DNA from: CBDFMR01 sp965249765
Lineage (GTDB): Bacteria > Bacteroidota > Bacteroidia > Chitinophagales > Saprospiraceae
Length of the DNA: 64,000 nucleotides
Reading direction: 5' to 3'
Assembly (NCBI GenBank): GCA_965249765.1
Contig: CBDFMR010000005.1
Span: forward strand, 2,728,001-2,792,000
Each line of letters opens with the position of its first letter. Within the stretch, counting starts at the first letter, position 1. Below the pieces are notes generated by a model. It did no database searches. It saw only the letters and a program-made list of their open reading frames with translations, and was not told the DNA's origin. The position numbers were made by a program, and so were the translations under genes. Shown piece by piece: positions 9,380 through 18,407 of the stretch.

Positions 9380-10389
9380 GGAACCAAAGGGTTCATGATC
9401 TTAAACCATAAAGGAGGAATCAGTGCTAATAACATCGAGCCGGGATACCCAAGAGGAAGCTGAGGACTCTCATCAAATGATCTAAGGATCTGGTACGGTC
9501 GAGTTGTTTTGTAATGATGATCTGAATGCCTCGTCAACTCATAGAGAAGTATCCGGCCTACCTTATGGTCGGAATTCCATGAATGTCTCATGGCTATGCG
9601 TTCGTATTTTCCACTGGACATCTTGTTTCTCAAGAGACCATAATGCTCAATGTAATTTATCGTTTCAAGGGTCAAGAATGATATGACACCTATGGATATG
9701 CCAATCAATAATCCATGGCATCCAAAAGCACCAAAAACTAGGAGTAGGTAAATCACCTGAATGCATGTAAGATGAAGCATTTCATTCTTTAGTAATTCCT
9801 TGTTATCCTTATGTGCTATCCTCCATGCGCTAAGGTATCCAGTCACTATTGACCGTGCCAAGAAGAAGAACAGGTTCTCGTCTTTTCTAGCTGTTGCCGC
9901 ATCCTCTGGTGTTGCAACTCTAAGGTGATGGCCTCTATTGTGCTCGATCGTAAAGTGTAAGTACAGGCATGGTGTAAGTAATACTCGCGAACAAAACTTA
10001 TCCCAACTCTCTTGTCGATGACCAAGTTCATGTGCCACATTAATTCCCGATGCTCCTAAGGCAATACCAACACTCAGAAAAATTCCGATGCTCTCAAATG
10101 TGCTAAGTGATGACAAAGACAGATTGCTTATGGTAAAAATAACCAATCCCAATACAAGGGGAACATTCATATATAACATGACATCAAATCCAAAATGAGC
10201 TGCCCTATTGATTTCGACTTCTTTAACGACAATCTCCTTATCATGGGGAAGGATCCTTTCAAGTAATGGTATCAAAACGAATGCAATGGCAACTGTGAGG
10301 TATGACAAGTAACCTTGCCTGCTCACAGCGATATAAGCTGATAAAATAGGAATGTAAGCCAATAAATATTTGAGGTCAGAAGTCTTCAT
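9346..10389 (-). CDS. alkB: AlkB-type alkane 1-monooxygenase / membrane fatty-acid desaturase family
   Basis: A 347-residue integral membrane di-iron enzyme. All histidine boxes of the AlkB subgroup are seen: HELGH (120-124), HNRGHH (150-155), the NYIEHYG motif (245-251) and RHSDHH (287-292), with HSWNSDH (269-275) before the last. Around six hydrophobic helices precede and separate them. AlkB hydroxylates terminal carbons of medium-chain alkanes with electrons from rubredoxin. No rubredoxin or rubredoxin reductase gene lies nearby, so the substrate could also be a fatty acid or another aliphatic chain. It ends with PLVPQESNSSNIAE. Family assignment is firm; alkane as substrate is inference. 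Confidence 0.9.
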   Translation of the reverse strand: MKTSDLKYLLAYIPILSAYIAVSRQGYLSYLTVAIAFVLIPLLERILPHDKEIVVKEVEINRAAHFGFDVMLYMNVPLVLGLVIFTISNLSLSSLSTFESIGIFLSVGIALGASGINVAHELGHRQESWDKFCSRVLLTPCLYLHFTIEHNRGHHLRVATPEDAATARKDENLFFFLARSIVTGYLSAWRIAHKDNKELLKNEMLHLTCIQVIYLLLVFGAFGCHGLLIGISIGVISFLTLETINYIEHYGLLRNKMSSGKYERIAMRHSWNSDHKVGRILLYELTRHSDHHYKTTRPYQILRSFDESPQLPLGYPGSMLLALIPPLWFKIMNPLVPQESNSSNIAE

Positions 10390-10442
10390 CTATAGGTAAA
10401 GATAAATTACACTTTTACTTTCTGACAAAGGAAGCTGATCTA

Positions 10443-11537
10443 TTAGAAATATCCTGCATACAGATCGATTAGTCTAGCTTTTTCTTTTTCCCAATTATAC
10501 TTTTCTCTAGCTACTACACAATTGTCCTTTAATTGCTGATAGTATGTTGCATCCATCAATTTTGATATTCCATTGACGACCGACTGGACACTCAGGTTTT
10601 CTAATAGGTGAGATACCTGAGCTTCTTCATTGATTGATACATACTCAGGAAACGACATTGACAAGGAAGGGACTTCTGCCATGATATAATCTAGGTACTT
10701 ATTTGCAAGGGAGTAATAATAATTTTTGTTGGACGGATCGAGAAGATTGAGTCCTATCCACGCAGTAGACGTAAGCTGTCTCAACTCTTCGGGTTGTAAT
10801 TTGCCTGCTAGCGTTACACGGTCACCAAGCTTTTCTTTCTCAATCAAATAGCTTATTTCCTCTACTATGTCTCCCCCACCCGCTATGATCATTTTTAGTT
10901 CTAGAAATTGCGCCATCGCAAGTACTGCTTCTTTGAGTCCACGTCCTATATTAACAACACCTTGATACAGCACTATTTTAGCATCTTTCTGGTCCGTAGA
11001 TAAATGTTCATATAGGTCGGGACAATTTCTTACTACAGCATACGGTTTGCCATACTTCTTGGACAAAATACTTTTCAAACTTTCATTGACGGTATAGTTG
11101 TTTTCAATACGCGGAAGAAAAAAGTCAGCAATGGATGTCCAGAAATTTTTAACAAAAGTCCTGTTGGTAAGCTCTGGAGATTCTACATAGTATTCATGAG
11201 CATCATGAACCAAGATTTTACCCCGAAACCTTGATGCAAGATATGTCGCTGGAATGGCATCAAGGTCAACGCAAGTAATAATGTCAGTCTTTACAAATAG
11301 CAGTTTGAAAAAAGCAAAGACATTAAACAAAGCATAAAACATAAACCCACTACCAGCAACTGTATGGATGGGTCTTATGTCATCAGCAAAATCGCAAGAT
11401 TCATCGGTGCCAGTGTGATATACAACGACCTTCCACCCATCTTCTGACAGTGCTTTAGCGCAACGTCTCATCCGCTGATCATAAGCAATATCGCTTGTCA
11501 TCACCATACACACTATATGTGAGGTGGGGTCATTCAT
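10443..11537 (-). CDS. Group 1 (GT4-like) glycosyltransferase
   Basis: The 364-residue protein has an N-terminal Rossmann fold starting with VCMVMTSDIAYDQRMRRCAKAL, the acceptor-side DAHEYYVESPEL segment and a C-terminal donor-binding fold with VVRNCPDL, VLYQGVVNIGRGL, and ISYLIEKEKLGDRVTLAGKL. The GRGL and the region near LDPSNKNYYYSLANKYLDYI, where the usual donor-binding Glu is displaced, are typical of GT4-type retaining enzymes that use nucleotide sugars. No signal peptide is present, so it acts at the cytoplasmic face, probably in polysaccharide or glycolipid synthesis. It overlaps the end of recQ by 8 bases, so the two are translated from one message. Confidence 0.85.
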   Translation of the reverse strand: MNDPTSHIVCMVMTSDIAYDQRMRRCAKALSEDGWKVVVYHTGTDESCDFADDIRPIHTVAGSGFMFYALFNVFAFFKLLFVKTDIITCVDLDAIPATYLASRFRGKILVHDAHEYYVESPELTNRTFVKNFWTSIADFFLPRIENNYTVNESLKSILSKKYGKPYAVVRNCPDLYEHLSTDQKDAKIVLYQGVVNIGRGLKEAVLAMAQFLELKMIIAGGGDIVEEISYLIEKEKLGDRVTLAGKLQPEELRQLTSTAWIGLNLLDPSNKNYYYSLANKYLDYIMAEVPSLSMSFPEYVSINEEAQVSHLLENLSVQSVVNGISKLMDATYYQQLKDNCVVAREKYNWEKEKARLIDLYAGYF

Positions 11538-13461
11538 TTATTGTAAGTTCTCCATTTTTAATCGCTAATCTACCCGAATCTTCCATCTCTTTTATCAATG
11601 TTACAATACGCTTTCTTTTATTGTAGGTAAATTTCTCTAGCAATGATTCTATACTTTGGCTTTGACTTGATAGCAGCACGGCTAAGTGCACCTCATATTT
11701 TCGTCTAAAATCATCGTTTATGTCAGAAGATAAGCTCCCCCTGCATACATCACACTTCCCGCAATCCAATTGCAGTCGCTCTCCAAAATATTCGAGAATT
11801 ATTCTTTGCCTGCAATACATGCCATTGACGTAGCTTTTCATAGAATCAAGCCTCGTATAGAATCTTTCTTTTAGCGTTGAATAAAGTTTTTGAGGAACAA
11901 CTGTAAAACCCCTCGATGGTCTATTTATGAGATATTTTATTCTGGATCCTTGGTATCTGGGATTGTATTTAACAACTCCATCTTGATGCCATTTATTCAA
12001 TATTTTACCTACTTCTACATCATCACTTTTGGTTGCCTTTGCAATCTGCTTTTCATCAATCATCACCATCGCCGAGAATATCCCCTCATATGTCCGTACG
12101 ATATAATCGAATGCCGAGGAGAATTTAGGAAACTGAGAGACATAATCTTTGATCGTTTCTACATTTCCAATTAAGTAGAGCTGTGATGGGGAGGCAAGTC
12201 CATCAGACAATTTCCACACACCAGCCTTCTCCAGGGCCTGCAAGGCAAAAAAAGTTGACTTTGCACGTAAGCTCTGGCCACGGCAAAACTCTATATGATT
12301 GTATTCGAAGGATTTTTCATAACCTTCATCACGACTCACTTTCAAAAAGGTGGAGACTCGCTGAAAAAGATCTTCCAGCAAGTCTCTATCGGGAAACTGA
12401 AGATGAGCCATTTCATCCCTCTTATCGGCTTCTCCTTTATCATGGAGTAGAATTGCAAAACTTTCCTTGCCATCGCGACCCCCTCTTCCGGCTTCTTGAT
12501 AGTACGCCTCCATGCTTGTCGGCATTTCATAATGAACAACAAACCTAACGTCATCCTTGTCTATACCCATGCCAAATGCATTCGTTGCAACGATAATTCT
12601 TGTCTTATTTAAGAGCCACTTATCTTGCAGAGTTCTCTTATCGACGGGATCCATGCCCGCATGAAAGAAGTTTGCTGACTCGCCTTTGTTCTGTAAGTAA
12701 GAGGCTATCGTCTCAGCACCCACTCTTGTGGAGACGTAAACTATACCTGTACCATTGATCAATTTTACTATCCGATTGAGTTGTTGTTTACGTCTATTCG
12801 TATCCATGACAACAAATGACAAATTCTCTCTTAGATGACTGGATTCAAAGACGCCAGGGGATCGCAGTTCCAAACTTTCTTTTATGTCTTTTCTCACAGA
12901 TTCTGTTGCCGAAGCCGTTAGAGCAACTATGGGCACCTTCCTATTCAGACTGGTGAATGTGGTTATTTTGAGGTACTCCGGTCTAAAATCGTGACCCCAC
13001 TGCGATATGCAATGTGCCTCATCGATTGCAATCAAGCTTATCTCGGCCATTGCGCATATATCCTGAAAGGATTTGGATTGTAGCCGCTCGGGAGAAACGT
13101 AGAGTAGCTTGAGGCGCTTCATTCTCAACAGGCCGAATGTGTTTTCTTTCTCGGCCCTTCGGAGTCCACTGTGCAACACTCTTGCTTCAATGTCCAATGC
13201 TCTAAGTGCCATCACCTGGTCATTCATCAATGCTATGAGAGGAGATACCACAATGGTTGTACCGGGAAGCATAAGTGCTGGCACTTGAAAACAAATGGAT
13301 TTCCCTGCTCCCGTAGGGAAAAGAATCAAAGTGTCACGTCCTGACAATACAGAATCAATAGCATTAGCTTGTAAACCTCTGAAGTCATCGTAACCCCAAT
13401 ACTGTTTTAATATTTCTTGCTTTGAACTGATCTTGACTTTCTTCCTAATGCCAAGTCCCAA
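11530..13461 (-). CDS. recQ: ATP-dependent DNA helicase RecQ
   Basis: A 643-residue superfamily 2 helicase. Motif I is PTGAGKS (49-55), motif II is DEAH (147-150, IDEAHCISQWGHDFRPEY), and the aromatic-rich loop of RecQ follows. Motif V/VI reads ATNAFGMGIDKDDVRFV and YQEAGRGGRDG. The RecQ C-terminal zinc-binding region has CRQRIILEYF and CGKCDVC near residues 548-572, followed by winged-helix sequence. A clear HRDC domain is not visible, so this is a short RecQ. It unwinds forks and recombination intermediates. Bacteroidota often carry more than one RecQ paralogue. Confidence 0.94.
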   Translation of the reverse strand: MGLGIRKKVKISSKQEILKQYWGYDDFRGLQANAIDSVLSGRDTLILFPTGAGKSICFQVPALMLPGTTIVVSPLIALMNDQVMALRALDIEARVLHSGLRRAEKENTFGLLRMKRLKLLYVSPERLQSKSFQDICAMAEISLIAIDEAHCISQWGHDFRPEYLKITTFTSLNRKVPIVALTASATESVRKDIKESLELRSPGVFESSHLRENLSFVVMDTNRRKQQLNRIVKLINGTGIVYVSTRVGAETIASYLQNKGESANFFHAGMDPVDKRTLQDKWLLNKTRIIVATNAFGMGIDKDDVRFVVHYEMPTSMEAYYQEAGRGGRDGKESFAILLHDKGEADKRDEMAHLQFPDRDLLEDLFQRVSTFLKVSRDEGYEKSFEYNHIEFCRGQSLRAKSTFFALQALEKAGVWKLSDGLASPSQLYLIGNVETIKDYVSQFPKFSSAFDYIVRTYEGIFSAMVMIDEKQIAKATKSDDVEVGKILNKWHQDGVVKYNPRYQGSRIKYLINRPSRGFTVVPQKLYSTLKERFYTRLDSMKSYVNGMYCRQRIILEYFGERLQLDCGKCDVCRGSLSSDINDDFRRKYEVHLAVLLSSQSQSIESLLEKFTYNKRKRIVTLIKEMEDSGRLAIKNGELTINE

Positions 13462-13483
13462 GATAGAATAAAATCAGTCAACT

Positions 13484-14338
13484 CTAAAAGCTAGGACATC
13501 CTTGTCCTCCACCTCCGCGTCCACCGAATACAGAGTTCAAATTATAAATGATGCTAAACATAGCTGTGATGTAGTAATCTTTTACATCGCCCTGACCTCG
13601 TGGTGTGCCTGCCTCAGGAATAATAGGCTCACTTTGTCCTAGATACTCTCCTTGTCTATTAGACAAAGCCGCAGCAATAGTACCGTTGCCGGCAAGTAAC
13701 TCGTCATAGTCTGCATAAACACCACTTACATCATCTAAGTAATCTGTAAACGTCTTTCGCCATATCAATTCAAAGCCCACACTCCATTTCTCATTAAAGC
13801 TATACTTCACACCAGCGCCGAATGGAATGGACAATTCTGTAAGATTATATCGTGTATTATAACCCGGCAATCCTTGTCCTTCCGTACCTAATGGTTGCAA
13901 CTCATACTCGTTACCTTCATATGTAGTGGTAGGGTTAAAACTAAAAAAAGCAACGCCTGCAGTTACATAAGGTGTAAAGAACTTGTCATTATCTTTAGGA
14001 TCATAGTGCATGATGTTGTACTCAAGCATAAGGCCAAGTTCCTTTAAAGACGACGTGAAATTTAGATTCCGTCTGTTATCTTCTTCACTGTCAGATATGG
14101 CATCATCCCCTTTCAATTTACCGAAAGTTACATTCCCTCTTATTCCAAAGTGTCCCGAAAGATTATATTTAATGAACCCACCATAGGCTAGTTGTGTATT
14201 TTTAAAATTCTTGGTAAATGAAGGTGCATCCAGATCACCACGATAAAGAGTTCCACCTAGTTGCAGTCCAATTTCATAATACTGTCCAAATGAAGTAAGA
14301 AACGCCATCATGAACATCAAGGTTAGTATCCTTTTCAT
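13484..14338 (-). CDS. DUF6089 family outer-membrane protein, PorG-like
   Basis: A 284-residue barrel protein with a signal peptide (about 1-18, ending SFGQ) and the family opening YYEIGLQLGGTLYRGDLD. Alternating amphipathic strands run to the end (YGGFIKYNLSGHFGIRGNV, then LMLEYNIMHYDP, and SIPFGAGVKYSFNEKWSVG). DUF6089 contains PorG, an outer-membrane component that docks the PorK/N ring of the type IX secretion system. The presence of T9SS cargo in this window fits, but many Bacteroidota have several DUF6089 paralogues, so an exact PorG role is not proven. It lies 22 bases from the start of recQ, on the same strand, and could be the first gene of that operon. Confidence 0.8.
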   Translation of the reverse strand: MKRILTLMFMMAFLTSFGQYYEIGLQLGGTLYRGDLDAPSFTKNFKNTQLAYGGFIKYNLSGHFGIRGNVTFGKLKGDDAISDSEEDNRRNLNFTSSLKELGLMLEYNIMHYDPKDNDKFFTPYVTAGVAFFSFNPTTTYEGNEYELQPLGTEGQGLPGYNTRYNLTELSIPFGAGVKYSFNEKWSVGFELIWRKTFTDYLDDVSGVYADYDELLAGNGTIAAALSNRQGEYLGQSEPIIPEAGTPRGQGDVKDYYITAMFSIIYNLNSVFGGRGGGGQGCPSF

Positions 14339-14492
14339 CTTTTACAATGTGTTTTATTAATTATAATTGGAGTTGACTACACATGATATAAAGGTACATA
14401 TTATCTAAGGATAGTACATTCTGTACATTGAACTAAAGTCGGCCAAAATTATTATATGATTGACTATTTTTGAGCCACAAAATTTTCGCCCA

Positions 14493-16154
14493 ATGAAGAG
14501 TAGAATAGCATTCATCTTAATATTTGTCATTATAGGTCTGTCCCTACATTCCCAAGACTTGAAAGAATGGCATCTCAAGGACAACACCTTGTACAATCTC
14601 CATTCTACCAATACTGAGAAGGCATATAAGGAGTTACTCAAGCAACGCAACTCCGAACCTGTTATAGTTGCCGTCATAGATAGTGGCGTAGATGCAGAGC
14701 ATGAAGATCTCAAGAATGTTTTGTGGGTTAATACTGGTGAAATCCCCGAAAACAATATTGATGATGATGGCAATGGATATATCGATGACGTACATGGATG
14801 GAACTTTATCGGTGGTACAGATGGTCAGCATGTGCACCATGACACATACGAGGCTACGAGACTTTATAAAAAGTATAAATACAAATACGAGACTGCCCTA
14901 CCTGGCAGACTCAATGATGACCAACTTGAAGAGTATCACACCTATCTGAAAGTCAAAGATGATGTTGAGTCCAATCTTGTTAAGTCTAAATCAGCATTGG
15001 ATAAAACCGAGATGGAGGCTAATATGGTTATTACTGTTCTAGACTCATTGATCACTTTCATGGAACGTGATTCGGCCAACATAGAAATGCTCGATTCTCT
15101 TGACATTCCTGCCAATTCCGCCGCTCATGTAGGAAGGCTCGTCGTCAAAAGCCTTGAAGACACAGGAATGGAGCTTGATGACATCCCCTCCTTACGCGCT
15201 GACATCAAGAAAGATGCACTTGAAAACTTAGACCGATATTCCAATAAAGTAAAGTATAGCTATAACGTAGACTACGATCCTCGACCCATCGTAGGTGATA
15301 ATTACGATGACTTAGATGATACGAACTATGGAAATAATGACATCGAGGGTCCCGATGCTAAGCATGGAACACATGTTGCGGGGATCATAGCTGCCGACCG
15401 CAAGAATGACATCGGCACCAAAGGCGTGGCTGATCATGTACAGATCATGGGTGTAAGAGTTGTACCTGATGGTGATGAGCGAGATAAAGATGTTGCCAAT
15501 GCCATCCGCTATGCCGTAGACAATGGAGCACAGGTAATAAACATGAGTTTTGGTAAAGGATATAGTCCCAACAAAAAATATGTAGATGATGCGTTACGCT
15601 ATGCTGAGAAGCACGATGTCCTTATGGTACATGGTGCAGGTAACTCCAGTATGAATGTTGACTCCACCTCTAATTTTCCGAATGACGACTATGAAGACAA
15701 CGGTTGGTTTCTATGCCGCCGAGACAAAGCCAAGAATTGGATAGAAGTAGGTGCCTTGTCAGATTTCAATGGAGAGAATTCGATAGCACCTTTTTCCAAT
15801 TACGGTAAAGAAGATGTGGACATATTTTCACCGGGAATGTCAATTTACTCTACGATACCTGATGACAATTACGAGTTTCTCCAAGGTACAAGCATGGCAG
15901 CACCAGTAGTAGCCGGCACTGCAGCCTTACTCAGATCGTATTTTCCTAGCCTCAAGGCTGAGCAGGTAAAGGAGATCCTGATGATTTCATCACGAAAGGA
16001 GAGCGAAAAAGTGCTTAAACCGGGAACAGAAGACCTAGTGCACTACTATGATATCTCAGTGTCTGGTGGTATTCTAGATACATATAATGCGGTCAAGCTG
16101 GCGCTGCGCACTAAAGGCAAGAAAAAAGTGAAGAAGAAGGAAACAAAAGCGTGA
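14493..16154 (+). CDS. S8 subtilisin-like protease with large insert in the catalytic domain
   Basis: Start chosen at the ATG before KSRIAFILIFVIIG because a signal peptide begins there; an upstream ATG at 14460 would add eleven non-signal residues. The catalytic Asp is D63 (VAVIDSGVD), His is H291 (KHGTHVAGI) and Ser is S467 (GTSMAAPVVAG). About 230 residues separate Asp and His, several times the usual spacing. The insert contains the calcium-like NNIDDDGNGYIDDVHGWNF loop and a predicted helical stretch (LDSLITFMERD). There is no T9SS tail; the C-terminus is basic (KGKKKVKKKETKA), so it is probably periplasmic or associated with an anionic surface. The triad is intact. Confidence 0.9.
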   Translation: MKSRIAFILIFVIIGLSLHSQDLKEWHLKDNTLYNLHSTNTEKAYKELLKQRNSEPVIVAVIDSGVDAEHEDLKNVLWVNTGEIPENNIDDDGNGYIDDVHGWNFIGGTDGQHVHHDTYEATRLYKKYKYKYETALPGRLNDDQLEEYHTYLKVKDDVESNLVKSKSALDKTEMEANMVITVLDSLITFMERDSANIEMLDSLDIPANSAAHVGRLVVKSLEDTGMELDDIPSLRADIKKDALENLDRYSNKVKYSYNVDYDPRPIVGDNYDDLDDTNYGNNDIEGPDAKHGTHVAGIIAADRKNDIGTKGVADHVQIMGVRVVPDGDERDKDVANAIRYAVDNGAQVINMSFGKGYSPNKKYVDDALRYAEKHDVLMVHGAGNSSMNVDSTSNFPNDDYEDNGWFLCRRDKAKNWIEVGALSDFNGENSIAPFSNYGKEDVDIFSPGMSIYSTIPDDNYEFLQGTSMAAPVVAGTAALLRSYFPSLKAEQVKEILMISSRKESEKVLKPGTEDLVHYYDISVSGGILDTYNAVKLALRTKGKKKVKKKETKA

Positions 16155-16252
16155 GATGATTCCATTTCCTAAAGACCAAGGCTAAAAACTCATAGCTGCT
16201 CTAGCAACTTCGTGAATTCTCGCTAGCTATAGGGATTAGGAGGTTTAGCGGA

Positions 16253-16287
16253 GCGGTTTAGCGGTTTAGCGGTTTAGCGGTTTAGCG
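16253..16287. repeat. Tandem repeat of GCGGTTTA
   Basis: Four perfect copies of the octamer GCGGTTTA run from 16253 to 16284, followed by GCG. A related GGTTTAGCG sits just before at 16242-16250. It lies in the intergenic region after the S8 protease. Simple slippage repeat; no function can be read from it. Confidence 0.85.
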
Positions 16288-16323
16288 AAAATGAAATCTG
16301 CATTGTAAAAAGACGAGCAGGAG

Positions 16324-16788
16324 TTATTCTAACTCCACTTCTATCTTATCAAAAGGATGCAGCTTGGTACCACTGATAAAGGCTTCTGCTTCGATGTGGA
16401 AGGTAGATTTAACACCACGAAAGTACTTGGCAGCCTTCACCATTCCACGCAATAAGAAATTCTTCTTCTCATAACGATCCATCTCTGACTGTCCTGTGAC
16501 AAAAGGCATCTTGAACTGAAGAACGTAGTCCTCGTCCTTGTTGATCTTGATTTTCTCTTCCTGGCGAATGTATCCAAGTGTGTAATCATTAGATCTTTTC
16601 TTCTTCCTCCTACCACGTGAGTAGGTCTCGACCAACTTTACCTCAACGGCACTTACTGTCTGTGCTCTCAGGGTAGAAAAAATGAGCCGCCCCTCTACCA
16701 CTTTAGATTTTGCATCTATGGTGGATGGCACCTCTAGGGAAATCTTGACTCCTTCTATTCCTAGTATATTTTTTACATGATTGAGCAT
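16324..16788 (-). CDS. Spo0M/arrestin-like protein
   Basis: The 154-residue protein opens with GIEGVKISLEVPSTIDAKSKVVEGRL and has repeated beta strands (AVEVKLVETYSRG, then VLQFKMPFV, and STFHIEAEAFISGTKLHPFDKIEVEL). This order resembles the arrestin-fold Spo0M family and related cytosolic proteins of unknown role in bacteria. No signal peptide. It is last in a three-gene operon with an Fe-S protein and a conserved Bacteroidota protein. Assignment rests on pattern alone. Confidence 0.55.
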   Translation of the reverse strand: MLNHVKNILGIEGVKISLEVPSTIDAKSKVVEGRLIFSTLRAQTVSAVEVKLVETYSRGRRKKKRSNDYTLGYIRQEEKIKINKDEDYVLQFKMPFVTGQSEMDRYEKKNFLLRGMVKAAKYFRGVKSTFHIEAEAFISGTKLHPFDKIEVELE

Positions 16789-16812
16789 CTCTTAACTTGT
16801 TATGTGGTACGG

Positions 16813-17301
16813 CTATATCATCCTCTTATGCCAGCTGTCCTTCAGAGGAACTAACCATTGCTGCAAAAAGTTCTCTTTGTTCGTCACTAGATTATCGAAA
16901 AATAGCATTTCATCCGTAATCTCTCTCTTTGCATATCTCTCTCCTAATTCTGACTGCTTTACTTCGTATATGTTTTCCTCGGAGTCCATGTAGGTAAAGA
17001 GTGTACGGTTGAAGAAGTCTACATTGAGTTTACTACCTATTGACTGTACCCAATTGACAGAAGCATCTATACTGCATCCACTGGCAGAAGTAGATCTTGT
17101 TCCATCTACAAATAGTCCTAGAAATCGACGATGGAATACATTGCCATAGGTAGCCATTTCATGATTGTGACAGGTCCATTCCTTTAAGAAGGAAAACATG
17201 CTCTCTCTTATCTCTTCCAGCTCATCGTAGGTCAACTCCCTATCGGCCTGATAAAGCCACACCCTTGCAGAATTATCGAGTGCTATTAGATCCAGTATCA
17301 C
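16813..17301 (-). CDS. Conserved Bacteroidota protein of unknown function
   Basis: The 162-residue protein contains WLYQADRELTYDELEEI and WTCHNHEMATYGNVFHRRFLGLFVD, followed by SGCSIDASVNWVQSIG. Close homologues in Bacteroidota are often named ABC transporter ATPase in databases, but I see no Walker A, Walker B or ABC signature here, so that name is not supported. Its ATG overlaps the stop of the upstream Fe-S gene by 4 bases, and the next gene follows after about 25 bases. The conservation of the Trp, His and Cys positions suggests a real cytosolic protein, possibly with an enzyme or ligand role. Confidence 0.8.
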   Translation of the reverse strand: MILDLIALDNSARVWLYQADRELTYDELEEIRESMFSFLKEWTCHNHEMATYGNVFHRRFLGLFVDGTRSTSASGCSIDASVNWVQSIGSKLNVDFFNRTLFTYMDSEENIYEVKQSELGERYAKREITDEMLFFDNLVTNKENFLQQWLVPLKDSWHKRMI

Positions 17302-18077
17302 AGTCTCATTTTTTTAACGATCATTTCAGACAAGTCATACACCATGACGTCATCCTGTTTTTCTTTGGCCTTGAGCCCATCCCCCAGCATGGTCAAGCAG
17401 AAAGGACAATTGGCTACGATGGTGGCAGCTCCCGTATCCAGCAATTCCTCTACCCTCTCTTCATTGATTCTTTTGTCACCTTGTTCATCTTCCTTAAACA
17501 TCTGTGCCCCACCTGCTCCACAGCATAGACCATTCTGTTTTGATCTCTTGAGATCGGCAATATCGGATTTAAGTCCTTTAAGGATATTACGGGGCGCATC
17601 GTACTCCCCATTTACTCTACCCAAGAAACAGGAATCATGATAAGCTATTTTTTCTACTTTATTGAGGTCAGAAACAGTAAGTCGGTCGCTATTGATAAGA
17701 TCCTCAAGAAACTGACTGTGATGCACAACGTCATATGTCCCACCGAGTTCTGGATACTCATTCTTTAATGTATTAAAGCAATGAGGACAGGCGGTGACGA
17801 TCTTCTTGACATTATACATGTTGAGTGTCTCGATGTTCTGCAGAGCAAGCATCTGGAAGACAAATTCATTCCCAGCTCTTCTTGCCGGATCACCTGTACA
17901 AGTCTCTTCATTTCCTAAAATCGCAAATGATACACCGACATGTTGAAGGATTTTTACAAATGCTTGTGTTACTCGCTGTGCTCGGGCATCAAAACTACCA
18001 GCACATCCAACCCAGAAAAGCACGTCGGGTTGCTCACCATTTGAGTGAAACTCGGACATTAATCTCATCTTACTCAT
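17298..18077 (-). CDS. Cysteine-rich (CCG-domain) Fe-S oxidoreductase subunit
   Basis: The 259-residue protein has two cysteine-rich CCG domains: GCAGSFDARAQ with TACPHCFNTLKNEY, and HDSCFLGR with LCCGAGGAQMF and ANCPFCLTML. This arrangement is found in heterodisulfide reductase B-like, GlcF and LldE proteins and binds a noncubane [4Fe-4S] cluster or a quinone-linked disulfide. Its natural partner is the [4Fe-4S]/membrane subunit, and such a protein is present at 23.8-25.2 kb in this window. In many Bacteroidota these two genes are adjacent, so the locus here may have been rearranged. Probably transfers electrons to the quinone pool from an unknown donor. Confidence 0.87.
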   Translation of the reverse strand: MSKMRLMSEFHSNGEQPDVLFWVGCAGSFDARAQRVTQAFVKILQHVGVSFAILGNEETCTGDPARRAGNEFVFQMLALQNIETLNMYNVKKIVTACPHCFNTLKNEYPELGGTYDVVHHSQFLEDLINSDRLTVSDLNKVEKIAYHDSCFLGRVNGEYDAPRNILKGLKSDIADLKRSKQNGLCCGAGGAQMFKEDEQGDKRINEERVEELLDTGAATIVANCPFCLTMLGDGLKAKEKQDDVMVYDLSEMIVKKMRL

Positions 18078-18407
18078 TTATCACCTCTTATAAGAACTGC
18101 CTAATTGTATTGAGTGCCAAGATATAAAATATGACACCTAGTATATAGAAAAACACGACCTAATGAAGATAATCAGTCTCTTAGTTCATCAAGAATGAAG
18201 TTCATCACATATAAAACTTGATCACATATAAAACTTGATATTTTTCCAATCTCAACGTTGTCTAACCCCGCCAATAGCTATGGCTATTCACGAGAACCTA
18301 CGTCTTAGTTATTGAAAAAAATATACGTCGATTTATACCGTACGAACTTCATTCTTGATGCACTATCAGGCCGTGTTTTATTTGATCCATATTCTATAAG
18401 TAGTTAG
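18078..18407. other. Intergenic region holding a MITE-like palindrome
   Basis: No gene is seen in these 330 bases. Most of the space is taken by a palindromic unit (18187-18360, listed separately) and a 17-base tandem duplication inside it. The rest is AT-rich and separates two minus-strand operons. Confidence 0.7.
18187..18360. mobile_element. MITE-like palindromic unit
   Basis: Terminal inverted repeats of 17 bases, CATCAAGAATGAAGTTC (18187-18203) and its exact complement (18344-18360), bound a 174-base unit without an ORF. Inner inverted sequence GATATTTTTCCAAT pairs imperfectly with ATTGAAAAAAATAT, so the whole unit can fold into one long hairpin. The 17-mer CACATATAAAACTTGAT is tandemly duplicated at 18206-18239. 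No clear target-site duplication is visible. It looks like a non-autonomous transposable unit; an attC-like or regulatory hairpin is an alternative. Confidence 0.55.

Noticed and set aside
16813..17301. ABC transporter ATPase
   Set aside because: Name used in databases for relatives, but no Walker A, Walker B or signature motif is present.
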